Assembly: GCF_963678635.1 (NCBI RefSeq)
Contig: NC_087065.1
Location: forward strand, 33,171,679-33,235,678
Direction: 5' to 3'
DNA from: Symsagittifera roscoffensis
Taxonomy: Eukaryota; Xenacoelomorpha; Acoela; Convolutidae
Length of the DNA: 64,000 bases
The notes under the pieces are model-generated. The model was not told the DNA's origin. It saw nothing but the letters and a program-made list of their open reading frames with translations, and did no database searches. The position numbers were made by a program, and so were the translations under genes. Below, piece by piece: positions 12,100 to 20,299 of this stretch (positions within the stretch are counted from its first letter, which is position 1; every line of letters begins with the position of its first letter).

Positions 12100-12441
12100 T
12101 CACTTTGTATTAAAAATTTTCTCTAAAAATAAACAGCAACAGTTTTTGAAAACCGATGAAATATTGGAATTGGTGGAAAGTGTGTAATTGAATTCTTTAG
12201 AAAGCATGTTTTCAAATGTCTGATACAGCAATTGATGCCATATTATGCTTTGGTAAACGTTAAATGCTAATGGCTCATAAATAATATCATAATCGATGCT
12301 TTTTAAAAAACCAAATAGAGTAACGGATATGAACGGATATAGTTGAACAAATTGTAGTTGGTTTACCAAATTCATGCAGCCGTAAGGAAGTGAAATAAAA
12401 ACCTTATACAAATGAAAAGCAGGAACACAAACACCGACCAT
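12100..12441 (-). CDS. Unrecognised 113-residue open frame, possible exon
   Basis: An ATG-initiated frame of 113 codons, longer than most chance frames outside the transposons here. The product is hydrophobic and aromatic-rich, with LVNQLQFVQLYPFISV near residue 25, a Cys-rich tail (NCCCLF) and no known catalytic motif. The LVNQLQ-PFISV segment loosely resembles juxtamembrane segments of large uncharacterised membrane proteins, but this is an impression from memory and not an assignment. The frame is open a little upstream of the ATG, so it could be an internal exon. No clear splice sites were fixed. Being between transposon-like ends, it may be a captured or decayed fragment. Confidence 0.3.
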   Translation of the reverse strand: MVGVCVPAFHLYKVFISLPYGCMNLVNQLQFVQLYPFISVTLFGFLKSIDYDIIYEPLAFNVYQSIIWHQLLYQTFENMLSKEFNYTLSTNSNISSVFKNCCCLFLEKIFNTK

Positions 12442-12899
12442 GACAAAGGTAGTTCGGAGTTCGAAGTTCAGAGTTCATGCTCGTTTCAGTTCTGTTAAGC
12501 TACGAACCCGTGGATCCACTCAACTTTATTCCCACTCGGGTACCTATTAACGAATCCCCTTCTATAAAAAACTAAATCACCGGTTAAGTATATGAGAGTT
12601 TTGTAACTGCAGAATCTCCCTATTTAGGATCCGTACAAAGAAACCGCATGAACTGTTAATTAAAAAAATTATGACAAAATTTTAGTTATGCTTGAGAAAT
12701 CGACAAATAATAAGCAATATCAAATACCATGACAAAAATCTTATACGAGTTAGTTATAACAAAGTATAGATCTTCATGATTAAAGTTTTCAGAGTTTAAA
12801 TCATCATATTAGTAGCCTTGATTGATACCATATTGCTCAAATATACATCTCTATAGTTTTTTCTCCATAGCTTACCGACCATCAAAGGCAGTAGTGTGA
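12442..12899. other. Spacer
   Basis: No gene recognised. A short run of GTTC/GAGTTC words at 12452-12478 (GTTCGGAGTTCGAAGTTC) repeats the wording near 10993 and is a simple local repeat. Confidence 0.4.
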
Positions 12900-13145
12900 C
12901 AGAAAACTGTTCGAATCAAAAAATCTGTGTGTTCGGTGAAACCGAAAGTTTTGATCGGCGTGTTCATCACGCCTGTTAGTGCTGGTAACAGGTCCTATTT
13001 CTGACCAAGAACTAAATTCCACGATTGGAGACATCCCCAAACACCCGGTTTTGTTCTTCCTAAAAACCTGTCACACAAAGATTTGCAGTTGATTCTAGTC
13101 ACTCTTCTCGAAACATCGGTTGCCGGAGCAGTTCGAAAACAATGA
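12900..13145 (+). pseudogene. Coding-looking island interrupted by one stop; also hairpin-rich
   Basis: In one plus-strand frame there are 34 codons (12900-13001), a TGA at 13002-13004, then 46 codons to a TGA at 13143. The product is balanced in composition, unlike the F/K/L-rich chance frames nearby, with segments such as VLIGVFITPVSAGNRSYF before the stop and FHDWRHPQTPGFVLPKNL after it. No family is recognised. The same DNA holds consecutive perfect inverted repeats: TTCGGT/ACCGAA (12932-12946), GGCGTG/CACGCC (12957-12973) and CCTGTTA/TAACAGG (12972-12992). A decayed exon or transposon gene is the first guess; a structured RNA is the alternative. Confidence 0.35.
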
Positions 13146-13483
13146 CATTTTTTTCTTTCGCATGCTACCAACCGGTCTTTTGATTGCAGAAAAAATTGCC
13201 AAAATTTGGCAAATGGGACGTTCTTTTTTTCAAAGTCACATTTTTTGGTCTAAAAACTATGCAGATTGAAAACTGAGCACTGTGGAAATTAAAATGTAAA
13301 GTTTAAAAAATGTCACAGTCATTACCTTTAAGAAATCTTCACTTTTCAGAGAGGCCAAAATGGCAGAAGCTCGTAAGAATGCCGAGATGAGTCACTTTGC
13401 ATTTTCGACCAGCAAGCGAAGTTGTATAGCCAATCTGCAATATAGTTTGTTTATGAGAGTTTTTGAAGACTTTATCATTTGAG
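13146..13483. other. Spacer
   Basis: Nothing supportable was seen. Confidence 0.4.
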
Positions 13484-13620
13484 ACAATTGTCGCCTCTCC
13501 CAACAAAGTTTTCTCAGCATTTGAGTTAACTACCCACACCACCCACCAAATTTTTCTCGGCATTTGAGACAACTGCCCCTCCACAACCCACCAAATGTTT
13601 CTGAGCATCAAAAACAACTT
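13484..13620. repeat. Short tandem repeat, ~44-bp period
   Basis: The unit TTTCTCRGCATTTGAG...ACTACC..CACCCACCAAA occurs at about 13509 and 13553, with a third decayed start at 13596. It is preceded by the palindrome GACAATTGTC at 13485. The GAGACAA-TGTC wording recurs at 13842, 15005 and 11083. A 94-codon minus-strand frame over this segment (13339-13623) owes its repeated IWWVV residues to the repeat and is not a gene. Confidence 0.7.
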
Positions 13621-14388
13621 CACTCACAAATATAGCAAATATAGTTGGCTGGCTGATTAAAACAATTGCAGATTTCTAGAATATTTTTATAGAAAAATTC
13701 CGTAGTCTTACTTGTAGCTAGACAAAGTTTAATTATGTTGAAACAACCTCAACTTTCAAATTTCAAAGCAAAAGCAGATGCTCTTCGACCTTTTTTAATT
13801 TCCAGAACGATTTAAGATAGGCGTTTTTTTGGTAACACTTGAGACAACTGCATCAACAGGTAAAGTTTTTATTCCGCTGGAAATCTAAAAATTGAATTCC
13901 ACTTTCGAAACTAGAAACCGTTCACGTTTGCGCCATTTCCACGTTCGTATTTGGAGAGTGCTTTTTACGTCATTTTCAGCAGATGAATTTAAATTTAACT
14001 CAGTAGCTGCATATATACTTAAAAGCATCAAAATCTCAAGAATTTAGCTGAAAAAAAAACAAAAAAAATCAAAAGATCTAAGATTCTTCAGTGAGTTCAT
14101 TACTCTTAAGAAGTACATATACCTAGGTGAATTCAAAAGTGCTTCTTTATTTATGGATGCACATCTGCATTTTTAGTGTATTTTTACTCTTAGACTTTTT
14201 CCTGAAAAAACACAAAAAAAAATCAGCAAGACCTATTTAAGAGTCTTCATTAGGTTCATCATTTTAAAAAACTGTACCAAAAAGAGCATTTCGGTTTGGT
14301 TGAAAACAAAAGCAGTTAGGATACTAATTGGTTAGAGTAAAAGCACAGTAAAAATAATTTAAAAAAGGTCAACAAGAGCTGGTGAGCT
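13621..14388. other. AT-rich spacer
   Basis: No gene recognised; short runs of A and T only. Confidence 0.4.
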
Positions 14389-14394
14389 TCTAAC

Positions 14395-14521
14395 CTTGTC
14401 GGTGAATGGGCCTTTTTGGCGCCGTGTCAACTATTTTAAGGAACCTCGTTTGATCCTCATTTTCCGGATCCTCGTGGAGCTGGACGAAAGTGCGATAAGG
14501 CGGTGATGGCTTCTGGAGCAA
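14395..14521 (-). pseudogene. Possible orphan exon (42 codons plus one base)
   Basis: This is a GC-richer patch in AT-rich surroundings. The minus strand reads 42 codons of ordinary protein composition, including PSPPYRTFVQLHEDPENEDQ and FLKIVDTAPKRPIHRQ, flanked by CCGTAG upstream (acceptor-like) and CAAG|GTTAGA downstream (donor-like). An in-frame TAG lies exactly at the proposed acceptor, as expected if the coding part begins there. A competing plus-strand frame of about 44 codons overlaps, so the strand is not certain. No family recognised. It may be part of the same minus-strand gene as 15895-16636 or a fragment carried by a transposon. Confidence 0.35.
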
Positions 14522-14691
14522 CTACGGTATGAGCCGAACCTGCTCCTTGTAAATCCACTTATAGTTTATTACTTTGGCTCATTTGCTTAACCAACTGTGC
14601 TAGTCCACTGAGTACCGTTTAGTACTTGTACTAATAAATATAAGTGTTAATTGTAATCAAACGCATTTCCGCTGTATGTTATCCAGCTTCT

Positions 14692-14715
14692 GATGCAGCT
14701 TGTCTATGCTGCATC
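14692..14715. repeat. Perfect 8-bp stem hairpin
   Basis: GATGCAGC at 14692-14699 and GCTGCATC at 14708-14715 are perfect inverted copies with an 8-nt loop, and AGCTT/TAGCT flank them. It lies 75 bp upstream of the tRNA-like segment. The function is unknown. Confidence 0.6.
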
Positions 14716-14788
14716 TAGCTTTTAGTGCTGCTTCAACTTTCTGTTTAACCAGTTGAGCTGAAATGTTGTGAGAGAACACATCAAGAAA

Positions 14789-14862
14789 GGCCAGTTGGTC
14801 TATTGGTTAGATGATGCGACCATAAGAACGAATTTTTTTGTTCAAATCCTGACCACTCCTAG
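14789..14862 (+). ncRNA. tRNA-like segment (tRNA pseudogene or SINE head)
   Basis: TTGGTCTATTGGTTAG (about 14795-14810) resembles the A box of tRNA genes of the Glu/Arg type, and TTGTTCAAATCCTG (about 14839-14852) matches the B-box consensus. The spacing gives a ~73-nt body, and a T6 run at 14875-14880 could end Pol III transcription. A normal cloverleaf does not form: the T-stem does not pair (the T run lies where its 5' half should be) and the acceptor pairs only imperfectly. It is therefore a decayed tRNA gene or the promoter head of a SINE rather than a working tRNA. A tRNA search would decide. Confidence 0.5.
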
Positions 14863-14989
14863 AATAATTTTCTCTTTTTTGCTTTAGTTTAATTAGGTGA
14901 ATTATTTGTTTAGTATTATTTCAATTAATGTATGTTATTCAGTATTAATTTTGAATCGAACGAGTGAGATAAGTTTCCTCAAGTTATAA

Positions 14990-15351
14990 TCCCCTTCAGA
15001 CTCTGAGACAATTGTCCTAATTGCTGAGGGAAAAACGCCCTGTCCAGTCGCACTCCCAGCAAGGGGTAAAAGGAAGAAGAAAAAGATGGTTAATTAAAAG
15101 GTAATTGAATTGGAAAAAAGGACTTGCGGAAAAAAATGAGAGGTTAATTATCTCATTTGCTTCACTTCCATCATTTGCTTCACTTCTGATTCGTTTCACT
15201 TCCATCCCAATTCCAGTTCTTCGATTCCATCAGCTTTTCGATTTCAAAGGCTTTTCGAACTGTTGCGGAATCCAACGGAATTGATGCGGATTCCAGGGGC
15301 AATGTATGCGGAATCCAAACCATTACCAAAGTACCCGAGCTTGGCATCGCA
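14990..15351. repeat. Transposon-like end region with GGAATCC motifs and a short minisatellite
   Basis: The stretch starts with GAGACAATTGTCCTAATTGCTGAGGG (14 kb relative of the 11-kb hairpin). It continues with about 2.5 copies of a ~20-bp TTTGCTTCACTTCCATCA unit (15158-15205), then GGAATCC or GGATTCC at about 15268, 15288 and 15310, and ends with CCGAGCTTGGCATCGCAATG, the inverted partner of the end at 10473 (15 of 20 positions). This reads as the right end of the same kind of element that begins at 10473. Confidence 0.45.
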
Positions 15352-15894
15352 ATGTATCAGGTGAAAAGTTTTTCTGATTTGGATTTCAGAGTATCAATAT
15401 GATCAATGTAGCATAAAATGTTATGCCTGTAAAAGTCATTTTAGTTACAGCAGAAAAAATTATGCGGAAAAACCAACCATTGTATAAGTATTTTTGTTTA
15501 TTTTTTTCTGCAAGAAATGCTTTTTTTCATCATTATGTTATAGGAACTCAACTACCAATTAAAATCTTTATTGATATGAGTTTTTTAACAACTTTCTCTC
15601 TGTTTAATTAATTAATATCAGGAAAATTAAGTTTGAGCCAATATTTTTAAAATTTTTATTAAGTAAAACTCAATTAGTTGCCAACTGATGAAAGAGAAAC
15701 TTCTACAAGGTGAATTACACAAACGTATTTTGTTTCATCAACATTGGATATATAGCGTACGATTTTTTTCCAGTTCTCTTTCAATAGTTTCTTGAAAAGA
15801 GACTACGTTAGATGCGGCAAGAAAACGCTCAATATTAAATAAATAGAAAAATTGTGAGAAAAAATTAAATTTGAAATCTAATTTCGATTTGTGT
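15352..15894. other. Spacer and possible 3' region of the minus-strand gene
   Basis: AT-rich. On the minus strand an AATAAA occurs near 15655-15660, about 240 nt after the stop at 15895, and could serve as its polyadenylation signal. The 62-codon plus-strand frame at 15423-15611 has no recognisable motif. Confidence 0.35.
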
Positions 15895-16215
15895 CTAAGC
15901 TGCAGTCGTCTCTGTAACCGGTTGATCGCCTCCCTTCGGAACGCCGCTCTTTTCTAGTCTGGCTGAGCTGTCTGCATTGCAGTCATCCAGGAATCTTTCC
16001 ATCAGCCTATCTCTTTTCGCACTTCCGACGTCTCCGAATCTACTCTGGCTCATTTTAATCTTATTTTTGGACTTGAAATTGTGTGATTTAGTTTTTTTAC
16101 CAAGAAATTCTTGGCTGAAATGAGAGTTTCGTTTTTTGAGATTATAGTTTGAAGACTCTATATCGTTTTCTGGGTTAAGGTGACGAGCTCCGATCATTAA
16201 TTCTTTCAGACTCTG
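15895..16215 (-). CDS. Candidate terminal exon of an unrecognised gene
   Basis: About 106 codons end in TAG at 15895. The C-terminal half has balanced, charged composition (segments SQSRFGDVGSAKRDRLMERF, DDCNADSSARLEKSGVPKGG and a TETTAA terminus) and GC-rich third positions unlike the surrounding DNA. The N-terminal half is Lys/Asn-rich and basic. The frame is open up to an acceptor-like TTTTTAGACAG near 16216-16222. Joined in phase 0 to the exon at 16416-16499 it extends the reading without a stop. It is soluble with no signal or membrane segment visible. I do not recognise the family. The alternative is a single-exon gene starting at the ATG at 16197 (100 codons) or at the internal ATG giving 52 codons. 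Confidence 0.5.
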   Translation of the reverse strand, partial: QSLKELMIGARHLNPENDIESSNYNLKKRNSHFSQEFLGKKTKSHNFKSKNKIKMSQSRFGDVGSAKRDRLMERFLDDCNADSSARLEKSGVPKGGDQPVTETTAA

Positions 16216-16415
16216 CTGTCTAAAAACATTTCAAACGTTTTATCCTTATGCATTAAAACCAAATAGACTACTTCTCTCTTTATCGTTTATCCCGATAAAG
16301 TTTTCTTTAGATAAAAAAGTGTAAATTTAGATGACAAACGAACTGTAAACTTGGTTCCTTTTTTCCAAGCAAAAGCAAGTCCTAACATTTCAAAAATGGT
16401 TGCGATACATCTTAC

Positions 16416-16499
16416 AGCAGCACTTTTAGTCGTGAGTTGACCAGTATAACCGTTCGGAAAAATTTTCAAGAAAAGTTCATTTGAAAAATTTTTCAAGTT
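16416..16499 (-). CDS. Candidate internal exon of the same gene (28 codons)
   Basis: It is bounded by a consensus-like acceptor (ATTTTTCTCAG, 16500-16510) and donor (GCTGCT|GTAAGATG, 16410-16415). It reads 28 codons in phase 0 at both ends, including FPNGYTGQLTTKSAA. The downstream intron would be 16216-16415 (200 nt). The upstream intron would be only 62 nt (16500-16561), a plausible size for compact invertebrate introns. The frame continues past the donor as open sequence to 16287, so intron retention or absence cannot be excluded. Function unknown. Confidence 0.35.
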
Positions 16500-16561
16500 C
16501 TGAGAAAAATTTGATTCAAAATGGTAGTTGCATGCGGAATGTTCATTGCTATTTGAATTAC

Positions 16562-16636
16562 TTCTTTGTTATTGTCACTGTATAGCTTCAATTTTTCAGA
16601 AGTTACCCTAAGCTTGAAGCGCGAAACGAAGAATTT
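16562..16636 (-). CDS. Candidate upstream exon of the same gene (25 codons)
   Basis: The minus strand reads FFVSRFKLRVTSEKLKLYSD and ends NNKE at a GTAATT donor (16556-16561), the same donor word seen at the innexin exon. Coding composition is good. The 5' limit is a problem: an in-frame TAG lies at 16637-16639, and the best pyrimidine-rich acceptor (CATTTCTTCAG near 16663) is followed by stops in all three frames. Either the exon starts directly after CAGTAG with a poor acceptor, or the gene is damaged here. Confidence 0.3.
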
Positions 16637-16639
16637 CTA

Positions 16640-17334
16640 CTGGTTGCTATCTAGACTCTGTCTGAAGAAATGTCGAGAAAACAAGCAGATCAGTGAAAAC
16701 CAACTCTTATAAGTAAAAAAAATCATGAGTATTGTGGCAGGTCAATTGAGACTATACTTACATACAGGGGCGGATTTTCAAAAAACTTCGAAAATTTTGT
16801 CACCTTTTTTTTAGCCGACCAAATTCATTTTCTGAGCTCTCCGAAACCACTAGAAAAACCCTAATTTGACATAATTTTCTAAGCCGCAAGCAGATTTTTG
16901 AAAAAAAAACAGGCCAAAAAAGGCGTTCTTAGCAGGTTCTTCAGCACGCATTGCAGTGAAAATTCAATAAAAATGCAAGAACTTGCGTGAAAAACGAATC
17001 AAACATAAAGCATGTATCATCAAAACTTGGCAAATTTTTGATGCCTTTTGCAAATAGAATGGCTTCAAAAACCTAAAAATTTCTCTTTTCAATATTATTT
17101 CGGTTATATAAAAATGAGAGATGTCGACAATTTCTGTTTTGAAAACGCATTGTCCGTGAAGTAATTTAGGATTAAATACAGATAGCGGCCCTGTCAAAAA
17201 ATAATCAGTTCAGATGATTTGTTTTTTTTGACACTGCCACTATTTGTTTGGCAATATTTTGACAGCTAAAACTGCAAGTAGTTATAAAACTGAGCAAAAA
17301 ATTATTATTATCTTTTCAATTTTCATTTAAATTA
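16640..17334. other. AT-rich spacer with two small inverted-repeat signals
   Basis: CAGGGGCGGATTTTC at 16765-16779 has the form of a hAT-superfamily terminal repeat, without a convincing partner. At 17183-17242 TAGCGGCCCTGTCAAAAAA and TTTTTTTTGACACTGCCACTA form an imperfect ~60-bp palindrome. Otherwise no feature is supported. Confidence 0.4.
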
Positions 17335-18368
17335 AACTAGCAAGCCCGTCTACTATGATTAATCACATCGCAAAAAGCTAGCTTTTGTTCTGATCAAACT
17401 ATTCAAGCTATGAAACTTTAATACACTTCAAGTTATCTCACGAATTAAACATTAGGAGCAAATTTAAAAATGCTAAAATTTTCTAAGCAAGCTACCCCAG
17501 ATATTAAAACTTTGAGATATTCTTAATTAATTCAAGTAGCGAATCAGATGAAAAATGTTTAATGATTTCTATTGTAACCATTTAAGCTACGACATTCAAA
17601 TAACTGAAGTCGTTTCAGAGACCAAATCAGTTTGCGACATTTTCAAGACATTCTAGGCAAGCTGTTCCAGCTATGAAGCGTTGAAAGTTTTCAAAATCAA
17701 CTTATGGTGCAAAACTGTTTTTAATAGTTTTCAAGCAAGCTAAATTTTCAAGCAAGTTTTTTCTAGACTGAATCTATTTGCAAAAAAAACCTGAAAGTTT
17801 TGGCTGAAGCAATTGAAGCTTTGATTCTTTGCAATACTTCACATTAATTCATAGAGGCCATCGGATGGCAAACAACTATTTCTTTTGAAGCCATTAAAGG
17901 AATGGAACTTCGAATATTTCAGGTTATTTTATAGACCGAATCATTTGGCGACAAATTCACGACTTTCTGAGAAGGCTCTTCCAGCTATGGAATTTATTTC
18001 AAAAACAAATCATGGAGCAAAACTGTTTCTGTTGGTTGTTCAAGCAAGCTACACATTGACTGAAAAGTTAATATATTTCAATTAATTGCATGAATCGGAT
18101 CCTGCTTTTCTAAGCTTTCTTAGACTGAATCGTTTTGCAAAAAACCTGAAAAATTTCAGTATAAGCAATTCCAGCTATGATACTTTGTAAAATTTCATAT
18201 TAATTCATAAAGCTAATCAGATGGAAGGAAAGTGAATTTTTTTCAATTGAAAACATTTAAGCAATGAAACTTCAAATAACTGAAGTCGTTTCAGAGACCA
18301 AATCAGTTTTGAAACACTTCAAGTTTTCCCCAGACTGAAATGTTTTGCAAAAACGTGAAAATTTGGTT

Positions 18369-19289
18369 GAAGCAACTATGAAACTTATTTCAAAATCATC
18401 TCATGGTGCGAAACTGTTTCTGTTAAGTTTTTCAAGAAGCTACTCATTGATTGAAAATTTGAAATAGTTTGAGTCATTCTATGAAGCGACCGAACTGCCC
18501 TTTTCCAAGCAAGATATTCTAGAGACAACCTTTGAAACACTTCAAGTTTTCCCCAGACTGAAATGTTTTGCAAAAACGTGAAAATTTGGTTGAAGCAATT
18601 GAAGCTTTGATTCTTTGTATTACTTCAAATTATTTTTTCGAAATAATCGGATGGAAAAATTATAACTATTTTCAATGAAGCCATTTGAGGGATGAAACTC
18701 CAAACAATTCATCTTACTTCATTGACCGAATCAGTTTGCGACAAATTCAGGACTGCCTAAGAAAGCTGTTCCAGCTGTGGAACATATTTCAAAGTCAAAT
18801 TAATTCATAAATCGAATCAGTGTGCGACAAGTTCAAGACTTTCTAAGCAAGATAACCTAACTATGAAACTTATTTCAAAATCATCTCATGGTGCGAAACT
18901 GTTTCTGTTAAGTTTTTCAAGAAGCTACTCATTGATTGAAAATTTGAAATAGTTTGAGTCATTCTATGAAGCGACCGAACTGCCCTTTTCCAAGCAAGAT
19001 ATTCTAGAGACAACCTTTGAAACACTTCAAGTTTTCCCCAGACTGAAATGTTTTGCAAAAACGTGAAAATTTGGTTGAAGCAATTGAAGCTTTGATTCTT
19101 TGTATTACTTCAAATTATTTTTTAGAAATAATCGGATGGAAAAATAATAACTATTTTCAATGAAGCCATTTGAGGGATGAAACTCCAAACAATTCATCTT
19201 ACTTCATTGACCGAATCAGTTTGCGACAAATTCAGGACTGCCTAAGAAAGCTGTTCCAGCTGTGGAACATATTTCAAAGTCAAATCATG
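18369..19289 (+). repeat. Tandem duplication within the satellite (485-bp step)
   Basis: Segment 18369-18804 recurs at 18854-19289, with almost no differences seen over about 436 bp, including identical 62-codon minus-strand translations at 18385-18573 and 18870-19058. It represents one six-module unit copied recently. Confidence 0.85.
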
Positions 19290-20299
19290 GAGCAAAACTG
19301 TTTCTAGTTGTTCAAACAAACTATTCAATTAAAGAAAAACTAAAATCTTTCAAGTAATTGCATGAAGCGAACCAGATTCTGCTTTTCTAAGCTATGTATT
19401 CTAGCTATTAATCTTTGAAATACTTGAGAGTTTTCATGAGCCATGTTGCAAATATGTGAAAAATTTCAGATTAAAGCAATTCAAGCTATGATACTTTGAA
19501 AAACTTCAAGTTAATTCATAGAGCTAATCAGATGGGAAAAAATGTAAATCTTTCTATTGAGACCATTTGAACAATAAAATTTCCGTTATTTCAAGTTATT
19601 TCACAGACCGAAGCAGTTTGAGATAGGCTCAAGACTGCCTAAGAAAGCTGTTCCAGCTGTGGAACATATTTCAAAAACAAATCATGGAGCAAAACTGTTT
19701 CTGTTAGTTGTTCAAGCAAGCTACACATTGACTGAAAAGTTAATAAATTTCAAATAAATGCATGAATAGGATCCTGGTTTTCTAAGCTTTATTAGACTGA
19801 ATCGTTTTGCAAAAACCTGAAAAATTTCAGAATTCCAGCTATGATACTTCGTAAAATTTCATATTAATTCATAAAGCTAATCAGATGGAAAGAAAGTGTA
19901 ACTCTTTCTATTGAGACCATTTGAACAATAAAATTTCCGTTATTTCAAGTTATTTCACAGACCGAAGAAGTTTGAGAAAGGCTCAATACTGCCTAAGAAA
20001 GCTGTTCCAGCTGTGGAACATATTTCAAAACAAATCATGGAGCAAAACTGTTTCTGTTAGTTGTTCAAGCAAGCTACACATTGACTGAAAAGTTAATAAA
20101 TTTCAATTAGTTGCAAGAATCGGATCCTGCTTTTCTAAGCTTTCTTAGACTGAATCGTTTTGCAAAAAACCTGAAAAATTTCAGTATAAGCAATTCCAGC
20201 TAAGATACTTTGTAAAATTTCATATTTAAATCATAAAGCTAATCAGATGGAAAGAAAGTGAATTTTTTTCAATTGAAAACATTTAAACACTGAAACTTC

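Noticed and set aside
13339-13623. 94-codon minus-strand frame with repeated IWWVV
   Set aside because: It is explained by a ~44-bp tandem repeat.
18385-19058. Identical 62-codon minus-strand frames, possible gene duplication
   Set aside because: They follow a 485-bp satellite duplication; the same residues recur throughout the array in shifting frames because the ~80-bp module is not a whole number of codons.
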